This document shows, piece by piece, positions 48,443 through 57,365 of a DNA stretch of 64,000 nucleotides; the first letter of the stretch is position 1, and the number at the start of each line of letters is the position of its first letter. Below the pieces are notes generated by a model. It was not told the DNA's origin. It did no database searches and worked only from the letters and a program-made list of their open reading frames with translations. This DNA comes from JAWLAT01 sp041395325 (lineage in GTDB: Bacteria > Pseudomonadota > Gammaproteobacteria > Xanthomonadales > SZUA-5): the NCBI GenBank assembly GCA_041395325.1, contig JAWLAT010000021.1, forward strand, positions 1 to 64,000. The letters are read 5' to 3'. A program made the position numbers and the translations under genes.

Positions 48443-51112
48443 ATGCCGCATTCGCCCGTCTCTCTGCGCCATCTGCTGCTGGCCTTGCTGGCGCTGTTGG
48501 TGCTGTTGGGCGCGATGGCGCTGGCGCACCGGCTCGGCAGCGAGCGAGCGCTGCAGCGTGAGAACGAGCAGGTCCAGCGACAGTTGCAGCTGCACGCCCA
48601 GGCCCTGCGTCAGCGCATCGACCGCTATCGCACGCTGCCGCAGGTGCTGGCGCTGGACCCGGAACTGCGCCAGGCGCTGCTGGAGCCGCTGACCGAGGCC
48701 ATCCGCGAGCGCCTCAATCGTCGACTGGAGGACGCCAACAACGTCACCCGCTCATCGACGCTGACGCTGATCAATGCCCAGGGCATCGCGCTGGCGGCCA
48801 GCAACTGGCGGCTGCCGACCAGCAATGTGGGCGAGGACTACAGCTTTCGGCCCTATGTGCAGCAGGCGTTGCGCAGCGGCCAGGGGCAGTTCTATGGCAT
48901 CGGCCTGACCACCGGCGCGCCGGGCTATTTCCTGTCGCAGGCCATCGTGGATGCGCAGGACCGCGCAATCGGTCTGGTCGTGATCAAGATCGAACTCGAT
49001 GCCCTGGAGCGTGAGTGGTTGCAGCCGGCCGATGTGGTGCTGCTCAGCGACAGCCACGGCGTGATCTTTCTGGCCAGCCAGCCGGCCTGGCGCTACCGCA
49101 CGCTGGCGCCGCTGAGCGCGGCCGATCAGCGCGAGCTGGCGCGGACGCAGCAGTACGCGCGCCAGACGCTGCGGCCGATCGAATCGGATGCCGCAGCGCT
49201 GGCACCAAACGACGGTGGCCAGCTGAGCCTGCTTGACCCGGCCCTGCCTGCGCCGGTGCTGTGGCGTTCGTTGGCGCTACCCGGCGAAGGTTGGCAGCTG
49301 CATCTGCTGCACGATGCCTCGGCCATCGCCGCCGCCGGTCGTTCCGCCGCGCTGGCTGCCGGTGGCGGCGGCCTGGCGCTGTCCTTCCTGCTGCTGTTCG
49401 TGCTGCAGCGTCGCCGCACCGCCAGTCTGCGCCAGCGCAGCCGGGCCGAACTGGAGGCAGTGTTGCAACAGCATGCGCATGAGCTGCGCACCGCCCAGGA
49501 CGGCATCGTCGAAGCGGCCCGCCAGGCCGATGCCGGGCTCAGTCGCAGTCTTGAGCATTTGCCGCAGGGCGTGGTGATCATCGACGCCGAGCTGAACCTG
49601 GTGGCGTGGAACTCGCGCTACGCCGAGCTGTTCCGCTTCCCGCCGGAGTTGCTGCGCGTGGGCACGCCCATTCGCGAACTGTTCCGCTACAACGCCAATC
49701 GGGGCCTGCTCGGCCCAGGCCCGATCGAACTGGCCATCGAGCGGCGGATGAACCATCTGCGCAGCGGCAAGCCGCATCTGCGCGAGAGCGAGAAGGATGA
49801 CGGCACGGTGCTGGAGATTCGTGGTAATCCGCTGCCCGACGGCGGTTTCGTCACCAGCTATGCCGACATCACCAGCTACAAGAACGCCGCCCGCGAGCTG
49901 CGTTCGCTGGCCGACGCACTGGAGCATCGCATCGCCGAGCGCACCCGCGACCTCGCCGCCGCCAAGCAGGAAGCGGAGGTGGCCAATCGGCACAAGTCGC
50001 GCTTCGTCGCTTCGGCCGTGCACGATCTGCTGCAGCCGCTGAATGCCGCGCGGATGTTCCTGTCGGCGCTGCGCAGTCGCCTGCAAAGCGCTGAATCACG
50101 CCGCATGGCCGAGCATGTCGACCAGGCCCTGGCGGCGCAGGACGCGATTCTCAACAGTCTGCTGGACATCTCCCGACTGGAGTCCGGCACGCTGGCCGTG
50201 CAGCCCTGCGACGTGGCCGTGGGGCCGCTGCTGCAGGCATTGGCACGCGAGTTCGGCATCGTCGCCCAGGCCCGCGGACTGCAGCTGCGGCACGTCCCCT
50301 GCTCGGCCACGGTCCGCACCGACGCCGATCTGCTGCGCCGTATCCTGTTGAATTTGCTGGCCAATGCGGTGCGCTATACGCCCAGCGGGCGAATCCTGCT
50401 GGGCTGCCGCCGCACGGTCGATGGCGTGCGCGTCGAAGTGCACGACCAGGGTCCGGGCATTCCCGACAGCCTGCAGCGGGAGATCTTCGAGGAGTTCCGC
50501 CGCCTCGACAACGCCAGCACGGCGTCGGGTACAGACCCCGAGGGCGGTGCACGCGGTGCCGGCCTGGGTCTGGCCATCGTCGAACGCATCGGTCGATTGC
50601 TCGATCACCGCATCGGTCTGCGCTCGCGGCTGGGCCACGGCAGCATCTTCAGTGTCGAACTGCCCTGGGGCGACCCCGCCCGTGCCGTCGATCCGGTTGC
50701 TGCGAGCGATCCAGAGCACGATCAGGACTCGACCCTGCGCGGCGTGCGGGTGGTCTGCATCGACGACGACCCGCAGGTCTGCGCCGGCACCCGCACGCTG
50801 TTGCAGCGCTGGGACTGTGAGGTGCTGCACGCCGGTGCCCCCGAGCAGGCACTGGCGCTCGCCGGGCCCGACACTGCCCCCGACGTGCTGCTGCTGGACG
50901 TGCATCTGGGCCCGATCGAAGGTCCGGATCTGGTGGTGCCGTTGTGCCAGCGCTGGCAGGCCGAACCGGCCATCGTGCTGGTCACTGCCGAACGCGATCC
51001 CGCGCTGCAAGCCCTCGCCCGCAGCCGCGGCTGGGGCTATCTCAGCAAGCCCGTCCGTCCGCCCGCCTTGCGCAGTCTGATCAGTCAGTTGCTGCTGCGC
51101 AGGGTGGCTTGA
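48443..51112 (+). CDS. Hybrid sensor histidine kinase (periplasmic sensor, PAS, HisKA, HATPase, REC)
   Basis: This 889-residue membrane kinase has TM1 near 12-28, then a periplasmic cache-like sensor at about 30-290 (ASNWRLPTSNVGEDYSFRPY, PGYFLSQAIVD) resembling C4-dicarboxylate sensors such as DctB. TM2 lies near 295-315 (GGGGLALSFLLLFVLQ), then a PAS domain (LPQGVVIIDAELNLVAWN). HisKA has the acceptor His527 in ASAVHDLLQPLNAARMF; HATPase_c carries LLNLLANAVRY, DQGPGIP and GAGLGLAI. A C-terminal receiver has Asp819 (DVLLLDVHLG). The ATG at 48443 opens TM1. Divergence from the DctA-like gene suggests it controls carboxylate uptake, which is inference. Confidence 0.9.
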   Translation: MPHSPVSLRHLLLALLALLVLLGAMALAHRLGSERALQRENEQVQRQLQLHAQALRQRIDRYRTLPQVLALDPELRQALLEPLTEAIRERLNRRLEDANNVTRSSTLTLINAQGIALAASNWRLPTSNVGEDYSFRPYVQQALRSGQGQFYGIGLTTGAPGYFLSQAIVDAQDRAIGLVVIKIELDALEREWLQPADVVLLSDSHGVIFLASQPAWRYRTLAPLSAADQRELARTQQYARQTLRPIESDAAALAPNDGGQLSLLDPALPAPVLWRSLALPGEGWQLHLLHDASAIAAAGRSAALAAGGGGLALSFLLLFVLQRRRTASLRQRSRAELEAVLQQHAHELRTAQDGIVEAARQADAGLSRSLEHLPQGVVIIDAELNLVAWNSRYAELFRFPPELLRVGTPIRELFRYNANRGLLGPGPIELAIERRMNHLRSGKPHLRESEKDDGTVLEIRGNPLPDGGFVTSYADITSYKNAARELRSLADALEHRIAERTRDLAAAKQEAEVANRHKSRFVASAVHDLLQPLNAARMFLSALRSRLQSAESRRMAEHVDQALAAQDAILNSLLDISRLESGTLAVQPCDVAVGPLLQALAREFGIVAQARGLQLRHVPCSATVRTDADLLRRILLNLLANAVRYTPSGRILLGCRRTVDGVRVEVHDQGPGIPDSLQREIFEEFRRLDNASTASGTDPEGGARGAGLGLAIVERIGRLLDHRIGLRSRLGHGSIFSVELPWGDPARAVDPVAASDPEHDQDSTLRGVRVVCIDDDPQVCAGTRTLLQRWDCEVLHAGAPEQALALAGPDTAPDVLLLDVHLGPIEGPDLVVPLCQRWQAEPAIVLVTAERDPALQALARSRGWGYLSKPVRPPALRSLISQLLLRRVA

Positions 51113-51154
51113 GGAACGGCGGCGGCGGCCTTCCTCAGTCGAAGGCAGAGAAGC

Positions 51155-51180
51155 GCCGACGAGGACGTCGGCGGTCCCAG
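51155..51180 (+). repeat. REP-like palindrome, copy 1
   Basis: GCCGAC-GAGGAC-GTCGGC forms a perfect 6-bp stem and is followed by GGTCCCAG. It matches the inverted copy at 51283 in 23 of 26 positions. Confidence 0.6.
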
Positions 51181-51282
51181 GAGGCAGGCGCGATGCCACC
51201 GCTGGTCCTGGTCACTTCGATGAACGAAGGCAGCAGTCGTTGACGCGGCAAGAATCAGTCCCGGAGGCCCGAAGGGCGCCCC

Positions 51283-51308
51283 CTGGGATCGCCGGCGTCC
51301 TCGCCGGC
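51283..51308 (-). repeat. REP-like palindrome, copy 2, inverted
   Basis: On the minus strand it reads GCCGGC-GAGGAC-GCCGGC followed by GATCCCAG. Two of the three differences from the 51155 copy are a compensating pair in the stem (A-T to G-C). Confidence 0.6.
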
Positions 51309-51482
51309 ACCAGGGCCGCCGAGGCGCCGCCGTCCAATCCTGCTGTGGGCGTCCGCCGTGCTCTGAGGCTTCTCCTCGCTTGAGCGCAAAAACGTCGGGG
51401 TCCAGCGCACAGATCCGAAACCGCCAGGGCTGCGTATTGTCTGTCTGCCCCAAGGGTGCACCAAAATAGATACACTACACCG

Positions 51483-51824
51483 ATGGCAACCCTCTCCGTT
51501 CGTTTCTAGCGGTCAGCCACGGGCCATGAGCCGGTCAGGGAATGGTTGTTGTCGCTGGACCGTGAGTTGCGTCGGAGCATCGGCTCTGACATCAAGACCG
51601 TCGAAATCGGCTGGCCGCTGGGTATGCCGCTGGTGCGCAAGATGGCGCCAAAGCTCTGGGAAGTACGCACGCCTACCAACGTCGGCGCTGCGCGCGTTCT
51701 GTTTACCGTGCTTGGCGAACAACTGGTCTTGCTTCATGGCTTCATCAAGAAGTCGCAAAAGACACCACAACAGGAACTGGAGTTGGCGCTGCGGCGCCTG
51801 AAGGAGGTTCACGATGAGCAATGA
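51483..51824 (+). pseudogene. HigB/RelE-like toxin gene with early amber codon
   Basis: From ATG 51483 the frame reads MATLSVRF, then TAG at 51507-51509, then RSATGHEPVREWLLSLDREL and the conserved toxin body (LWEVRTPTNVGAARVLFTV, LLHGFIKKSQKTPQQELE). This is the Gp49-like (DUF891) HigB family, ribosome-dependent mRNA interferases. The stop sits where Tyr or another residue of the first strand is expected. Only an unusual internal start (TTG 51546) could give a product, lacking the first strand. The intact antitoxin gene overlaps the end by 11 bases. Probably an inactivated toxin. Confidence 0.7.
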
Positions 51825-52110
51825 CAGTGATCGCATCGGATCGAGCTTCGATGACTTTCTGGCCGAAGACGGACTCTTGGAGGAGGTCAGCGCGACGGCC
51901 TTCAAGCGCGTCATTGCCTGGCAACTCACCCAGGCCATGCAGGCGAAGGGCCTGAGCAAGCAGGCGATGGCCAAGCGCATGGGTACCAGTCGCTCCCATC
52001 TGGACCGGATCCTCGACGGCAACGATCCCGGAATGACCCTGGAGAGCTTGAGCAAGGCGGCTCGAGCGGTGGGTTGTCAGGTCCGGATCGAGCTGACCAG
52101 CGTTGCCTGA
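51814..52110 (+). CDS. HigA-like XRE-family antitoxin
   Basis: This 98-residue protein has an N-terminal acidic segment and an XRE helix-turn-helix at about 38-90 (LTQAMQAKGLSKQAMAKRMG, SRSHLDRILDGNDPGMTLESL). Such proteins neutralise the partner HigB toxin and repress the operon. The ATG overlaps the toxin gene by 11 bases, typical of toxin-first HigBA pairs. It seems intact although the toxin frame has an early stop. Confidence 0.88.
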   Translation: MSNDSDRIGSSFDDFLAEDGLLEEVSATAFKRVIAWQLTQAMQAKGLSKQAMAKRMGTSRSHLDRILDGNDPGMTLESLSKAARAVGCQVRIELTSVA

Positions 52111-52204
52111 AGGGCATTCCGAATCGCGCCGAACCGTCGCCGTAGTTGACTCGAACAACGGCACTCCGCGCGGCCAGTGCCAAGCCAATCGTCGGCAGGG
52201 TCCT

Positions 52205-52229
52205 GTAGGTCAGCGCTGCGCGCTGACGC
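52205..52229 (+). repeat. GTAG-headed hairpin
   Basis: GTAGG is followed by TCAGCGC-TGC-GCGCTGA and CGC: a perfect 7-bp stem with a 3-base loop. The GTAG head matches the REP elements at 43.3-43.4 kb. It lies between convergent genes and may also serve as a terminator. Confidence 0.55.
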
Positions 52230-52312
52230 TTCTCCTCAAACGAGAGCAACTGCGTTCGATCACAGATTGAACCCACACGAGCCGGTCAGTCGACTCGAAC
52301 CGCGGACCCACC

Positions 52313-52951
52313 TCACCCCTCCCCTTCCGCCCCCAGCGACTTCACCAGCACGGCGGCCTGGGTGCGGCTGTGGCACTCCAGCTTTTTCAAAATCGCGGTC
52401 ACATGCACCTTGACGGTGTTCTCCGCCAGACCCAGCTCGTGGGCGATCTGCTTGTTCAGCAAGCCATCGGCCAGACACAGCAGCACGCGGAACTGCTGCG
52501 GGGTCAGTTGTGCCAGCCTTGAGGCCAGACGGGCGTCGGCTTCCGAGCGGGCCGCCGTCTGCGGCGGGAACCAGGTGCCGCCATCCAACACCGCCTTGAC
52601 GGCAATGCCGATGGTCTCGGCCGGCGAGGATTTGGGAATGAAACCTGCCGCACCGAACTGCTGCGAGCGACGAATCGCCCGCGGGTGCTCATTGGAGGTG
52701 ATTACCACCACCGGCACCTCGGGTCGCTCACCGCGCACATGCAGCAGCGCCGAGAAACCGTGCGCCCCGGGCATGCTCAGGTCCAGCAGCACCAGATCCA
52801 CATCCGGATGCGCCGCCAGCGCCTGCCCCAGCGTCGCCACACTGGCCGCCTCGATCATCTCCGCCCCTGGCAGCGCCTCGGCCAACGCATGCACCACCGC
52901 CGCCCGCAACAGCGGATGGTCGTCGGCAACGATGAGCTTGAGGGGGAGCAT
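52313..52951 (-). CDS. NarL/LuxR-type response regulator
   Basis: This 212-residue regulator has a receiver at 1-120 with acidic pocket ADDHP (Asp10, Asp11), phospho-acceptor Asp57 (DLVLLDLSMPG), switch region VVVITSNEHP and Lys in FIPKSSP. A LuxR helix-turn-helix lies at about 147-205 (LTPQQFRVLLCLADGLLNKQ, LGLAENTVKVHVTAILKKL). The ATG has no clear ribosome binding site. No kinase is adjacent; the hybrid kinase at 48443 is a plausible partner because NahK/ErcS-like hybrids often act through such regulators, but this is inference. Confidence 0.9.
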   Translation of the reverse strand: MLPLKLIVADDHPLLRAAVVHALAEALPGAEMIEAASVATLGQALAAHPDVDLVLLDLSMPGAHGFSALLHVRGERPEVPVVVITSNEHPRAIRRSQQFGAAGFIPKSSPAETIGIAVKAVLDGGTWFPPQTAARSEADARLASRLAQLTPQQFRVLLCLADGLLNKQIAHELGLAENTVKVHVTAILKKLECHSRTQAAVLVKSLGAEGEG

Positions 52952-53011
52952 GGGGGGAGTTTGGCATGCGCCGTCGCAGCACTGCGACGAACATTATCGA
53001 GTCGCCCCCGG

Positions 53012-54868
53012 TCAATCGTCCGTTTGCCTGGGCAGCGCGACCCGCCCGACCTCTCGAACGCCGCTCGCGGAGTGCCGCACCTCCTTCAGCAGGTCACCGC
53101 TCAGCAGAAAAATACGCTCGCCGATGATCACAGTACGCGTGTTTCCGTACCAGTCGTTGCTTTCGGTCGGGACCGGCGCCGGACCATCATCCATGGGCAC
53201 GACGCCGGTTTCCTTGACCTGATCGCCAGCCAGTAAGAGGAAGTGCATGGCAATGGAGCGCTCCACGGTCGGCGATCGGATGACTTCGGCCGTCGGCCAG
53301 ACCATGACGATGGACTCCCCTTCCGGCTGCGCCGCGAAGTTGATCGCTTGCGCACGCGACTCAGGCAAACAACGCCCGGGGTGATCAATGACAGCGCGCT
53401 GCTTGAGATCTTTGCCAAAGGCGTGCAGCCAGACATGTTCGCTGTCGCTCCAGCAGCCAAAATCACCGAGCACGATCATGTTGTCGGCCACCGGCTGCAG
53501 AATCTCTGCGCAGCAGGGCAAGTCACTGGACTGCGCTGACGTACCCTCCAAAGGCAGCATCCACAGCGCATCCTGAAAGCCCCGGGCGCTGTCACTGACC
53601 ATCCACAAGGCATGCTCGCTGAAACGACGCTTTCTGGAGGTGTCGGGAAGACTGCCAGTTACCTCCTGCAGCCGTCGGCCGCCTAAGGAAAAGGCCTCCC
53701 TGGTTAGGCCGTAGTGCAGCGTTTCCTCGTTCCAGCTAGTCGCGACATGCAAGCGATCATTGATGAGCTTGAAGTCGAAGCCGGACCAGAGTTTCCCGAG
53801 CAGCCGTACTGAGGTGATCGAGCCCTCCGGCGACATCGGAATTCGAAGGACCGTGGTCCGCGCGAGTTCCGGTGCTGCGCTGTTCACCTCCCATGATGGC
53901 AGTCGCGCCAAGTCGCGATCGGTGAATCGTCGCTCATCCGGGTGTCCGAAGCCCAGGTACAGCGCTTCATCCGTGTAGTACGGCTCAACCTTCGAGCCGC
54001 CGAGCACTGACAGCGCCTGGCATTCGAAACGTCCGGCGGCGAAGGCGCCGAGATCACAACTGAGGTAGCTGTGGAGAACATCGGTTTCGGCAAGAAAGTC
54101 AGGGATGTATACCCGGGCAAGATCAACGAGTGGCCGCCACTCCTCGCCACTGCCATACGGCTGCCACTCCGGCCAATTTGGACGCCCTCCGTCCCCAAGC
54201 CACCGCCTGAGTTGCAGCAGCAGTTCCTCGCCGCGGATACGCATGCCGTAGCCATCGCTCGAGAAGTAATCATCCGAGCGCAACTGGATCCGCGTAAGAG
54301 GCACAACTCTGCCGTCCGTTTGCAGGCTGAAACTGCGCACATCGGATCTGGACGAGTCAAACGATGAATAGTCGAAGCCAAGTACCGTCAGCAAGCTGCC
54401 GTGAGTGATCAACTCATCGAACCAGACGTCGTCAGATTCTGGCTGATCGCGCAGGTTGATGGCATCAGTAACCCGCAGCTGTGGCGCTGCTTCAGGACCG
54501 GTGTCTATGACGAACAGCCAACCGTCGCGAAGCACCACAAGGTGGCCTTGGGCAAACTTGATAAGACCGCCTTCATCGACGCCGGCCTCTTGTGTATTGG
54601 TGATCGAAACTGACCCAATCCTTGATCCTGTGACCTGGACGGCGAAAAGAACCTCCACGTCGTCTGCGTCGTCGGCAGCGGGTCGCAGCCGGGCCTGCAA
54701 CTGGCGCAGGGCGCGCCGCTGCTCCAGATGGACGCGCATCGATTCGCCATCGTCAATGACTCGCGCTGGCGGCGCCACCAACTGCCGGTAGGCAACTGAG
54801 ATCTTTCGTGCCGGATCGGCGGCGCATGCCGTCAGGCACAGGGCGATCAACAAGCAGAGTGCGCGCAA
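53012..54868 (-). CDS. Beta-propeller lipoprotein (Beta_propel type)
   Basis: This 618-residue lipoprotein begins with the lipobox LIALCLTAC (Cys near 15). SITNTQEAGVDEGGLIKFAQG matches the NVQVEGVDEADIVK-like signature of beta-propeller-domain proteins, and the body has many propeller blades (LARVYIPDFLAETDVLHSY, VARTTVLRIPMSPEG-like strands). The start is set at TTG 54868 because AAAGGAG lies 6 bases before it and the signal peptide begins there; the frame is open to 54985 without a site. It would be anchored in the inner or outer membrane. Function unknown. Confidence 0.82.
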   Translation of the reverse strand: MRALCLLIALCLTACAADPARKISVAYRQLVAPPARVIDDGESMRVHLEQRRALRQLQARLRPAADDADDVEVLFAVQVTGSRIGSVSITNTQEAGVDEGGLIKFAQGHLVVLRDGWLFVIDTGPEAAPQLRVTDAINLRDQPESDDVWFDELITHGSLLTVLGFDYSSFDSSRSDVRSFSLQTDGRVVPLTRIQLRSDDYFSSDGYGMRIRGEELLLQLRRWLGDGGRPNWPEWQPYGSGEEWRPLVDLARVYIPDFLAETDVLHSYLSCDLGAFAAGRFECQALSVLGGSKVEPYYTDEALYLGFGHPDERRFTDRDLARLPSWEVNSAAPELARTTVLRIPMSPEGSITSVRLLGKLWSGFDFKLINDRLHVATSWNEETLHYGLTREAFSLGGRRLQEVTGSLPDTSRKRRFSEHALWMVSDSARGFQDALWMLPLEGTSAQSSDLPCCAEILQPVADNMIVLGDFGCWSDSEHVWLHAFGKDLKQRAVIDHPGRCLPESRAQAINFAAQPEGESIVMVWPTAEVIRSPTVERSIAMHFLLLAGDQVKETGVVPMDDGPAPVPTESNDWYGNTRTVIIGERIFLLSGDLLKEVRHSASGVREVGRVALPRQTDD

Positions 54869-55201
54869 CGTGGGCTCCTTTCGTGGCTGCTGCCAAAGTA
54901 GGCAGGACGGCCGGACTTCACGCAACGCGGCCGGGGTCGGTTTCGACGAACTGGCACCCGGATTCGCAAACTGTGCGACTGCCAAAGATCCGGTTTTCTG
55001 CGCCTGGAACTGCGATCGGAAACCACCAGTCCTGGTGCTGTCCCCTTGGCACAGACGTCAGTCTGGCGAACCAGAACCTGGCGGCTTCGTTGTCGTTTGA
55101 ACCCATACCAAAGTCCCCCTCCCCCCACCACCAAGGCCCGTTCCGCCACCGGACTACCCTCACCACCATGGCGCCCCAGTCCAGCCACCGAGCTTTCCGC
55201 C
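54869..55201. other. Divergent intergenic region, nothing recognised
   Basis: These 333 bases lie between the propeller lipoprotein and the FG-GAP gene. Frames are open but not protein-like. Promoters for both genes are expected; I cannot place them. Confidence 0.45.
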
Positions 55202-57208
55202 ATGACTCGCCATGCCCTCTATCTCGCCCTGCGGTGGTCCATCGCCGGGTTGGCTTCCACGGCCGCTGCCCAAGATGTGGACCTGGCCAACCTGGGTGAG
55301 CGGGGGTATCGGATCGAGGGGGTCGCGGCGGAGGATCGGCTGGGACGGGCGGTCTCGGGGGCTGGCGACGTCAATGGGGATGGCCTGGCCGATGTGATCG
55401 TGGCGTCCTATCGCGCCGACCCCGATGGCAGGGTCGATGCCGGGTCGGTTTATGTGCTCTTCGGCAAGGCCGACAACGCCACGGTGGATGTGGGCAATCT
55501 GGGTGCCGCGGGCTTTCGCATCGATGGCATCGATGGCGGAGATGAGGCGGGTCGCAGCGTGTCCGGCGCCGGCGATGTCAATGGCGATGGCCTGGCCGAC
55601 CTGCTGATCGGCGCACACCAGGCCGCCCCGAGTGGCATCAACGGCGCGGGCGAGAGCTATGTGGTGTTCGGCAAGGCCGACGGCACGCTGGTGGATCTGG
55701 CCAATCTGGGCAGCGGCGGCTTTCGCATCGACGGCATCGATGCCGGTGACCGCTCGGGCAACAGCGTCTCCGGAGCGGGCGACGTCAACGGCGATGGGCT
55801 GGCCGACCTGCTGATCGGCGCGACCAACGCCGGTGATAATGCCGGCGAGAGCTACGTGGTGTTTGGCAAGAGCGACAGCGCCACCGTCGACCTGACCACG
55901 CTAGGCAACGGCGGCTTCCGCATCGACGGTGCCGGTGGCGATCGTTCCGGCAGTGCCGTGTCTGGCGCCGGCGATGTCAATGGCGATGGACTGGCCGACG
56001 TGCTGATCGGCGCCTTCCTGGCCAGTTCCGGCAACAACGTCGAGGCGGGTCAGAGCTTTGTGGTCTTCGGCAAGGCCGACGGCACAGCCGTGGACCTAGC
56101 CAACCTGGGCAACGCGGGCTTCCGCATCGACGGCATCGATGGAAGTGACCGCTCGGGGAACACCGTCTCAGGCGCAGGCGATGTCAACGGCGATGGGTTG
56201 GCCGATGTGATCATCGGGGCCTACGGCGGCGATCCCCGCGGTCGTGGCAATGCGGGCGAGAGCTATGTGGTCTTCGGCAAGGCCGATAGCGCCCCGGTGG
56301 CATTGGCCACGCTGGGTCAGGGCGGCTTTCTGATCGAAGGTGGCCGCGCCGGGGACTTTTCCGGGCGCTTCGTAGCCGGAGCCGGTGACGTCAATGGTGA
56401 CGGCCTGGCCGATCTGCTGGTGGGCGCTACGCTGGCCGACCCCGGCGGCCGCAACCAGGCGGGTGAGAGCTATGTGGTCTTCGGCAAGAGCGACGGTGCG
56501 TCTGTGGACCTGGGCAATCTGGGTGCGCGCGGCTTTCGCCTGAATGGCATCGATGCCGGTGACCAGACCGGGCGTAGCGGCGCCAGCGCCGGCGATGTCA
56601 ACGGCGATGGCCTGGCCGATGTGATCATCGGGGCCCACTTGAGCGATCCGGGCGGCAATGAGAGTGCCGGCGAAAGCTATGTGGTGTTCAGCACCACGGC
56701 ACCGCCCCAGACCGCCACCGTGCGGGCCCGCAGCGCCAACGGCAACCCGCCGCAAACGGCCTTTGGCGTGAGCGGCAGTGGCAGCAATCATTCGACGCCC
56801 GATGGGCGGGCCTTTGTGAACTTCGCCAACGGCGCCGATCCGGGCAGCAGCGCGTCCTCTGAGACCATGACACTGTTCCGGTCACCGTGCCTGAACGTGG
56901 AAGCCACGGCCGGCTGCCGCGGCGTCTTCGTGCCGGCAGTCGCGGCCTTCTGGCGCCTGCAGACTACCCGAGAGAACTGGAGCAATGCCGAGTTGCGTCT
57001 GCGCTACCTGGACAGCGAGTTGCTGATCGACAACGAGAACCGGCTGCAAATCGTGTTTTCGGTCGACAACGCCGAACCCTTCATCCCGCTGCCCAGCATC
57101 GTCAACCCGAACGACAACAGCATCACCGCACTGATCTCCGAGCCGGGCTTCTATTACATCGGCGAAGGGGAACTGCCAGACGGGATCTTCGCCAACGATT
57201 TCGAATAG
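55202..57208 (+). CDS. Secreted seven-FG-GAP propeller protein with terminal GFE-like motif
   Basis: This 668-residue exported protein has a signal peptide at about 1-23 (ends STAAAQ). Seven FG-GAP/integrin-type repeats follow, each with FRIDGIDGGDEAG-like and SGAGDVNGDGLADLLIGA segments. The DVNGDGLAD loops are calcium-binding in this fold, and seven repeats make a complete seven-bladed propeller. A C-terminal region of about 150 residues (ATVRARSANGNPPQTAFG) follows. The protein ends GIFANDFE, a variant of the shared motif, with a TAG stop. The start at 55202 opens the signal peptide; its ribosome binding site is weak. Confidence 0.85.
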   Translation: MTRHALYLALRWSIAGLASTAAAQDVDLANLGERGYRIEGVAAEDRLGRAVSGAGDVNGDGLADVIVASYRADPDGRVDAGSVYVLFGKADNATVDVGNLGAAGFRIDGIDGGDEAGRSVSGAGDVNGDGLADLLIGAHQAAPSGINGAGESYVVFGKADGTLVDLANLGSGGFRIDGIDAGDRSGNSVSGAGDVNGDGLADLLIGATNAGDNAGESYVVFGKSDSATVDLTTLGNGGFRIDGAGGDRSGSAVSGAGDVNGDGLADVLIGAFLASSGNNVEAGQSFVVFGKADGTAVDLANLGNAGFRIDGIDGSDRSGNTVSGAGDVNGDGLADVIIGAYGGDPRGRGNAGESYVVFGKADSAPVALATLGQGGFLIEGGRAGDFSGRFVAGAGDVNGDGLADLLVGATLADPGGRNQAGESYVVFGKSDGASVDLGNLGARGFRLNGIDAGDQTGRSGASAGDVNGDGLADVIIGAHLSDPGGNESAGESYVVFSTTAPPQTATVRARSANGNPPQTAFGVSGSGSNHSTPDGRAFVNFANGADPGSSASSETMTLFRSPCLNVEATAGCRGVFVPAVAAFWRLQTTRENWSNAELRLRYLDSELLIDNENRLQIVFSVDNAEPFIPLPSIVNPNDNSITALISEPGFYYIGEGELPDGIFANDFE

Positions 57209-57365
57209 CGCCGGGCCGGCTCGGCATCTGGGCCAGAGAAAGGGTGAATCTGATTCAACCTGAGGTGCAGACAATCCCTTTGTGCGGCGCGATCCCGGCC
57301 GGCAAGCTGGAGACCACGGATGGGCGCTCGGTCCATCGGCTTTGTGGCCATGGAGTACGGCATCA

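Larger units (their letters stand above)
51113..51482. other. Intergenic region with an inverted palindrome pair
   Basis: These 370 bases hold the two related palindromes at 51155 and 51283 and, near 51460-51480, an AT-richer stretch that probably contains the promoter of the toxin-antitoxin pair. No gene is seen. Confidence 0.5.

Noticed and set aside
30841..51509. Possible recoding of TAG as a sense codon
   Set aside because: TAG is the normal final stop of intact genes at 37056-37058 and 57206-57208, so general recoding is not supported; point mutation or error is simpler.
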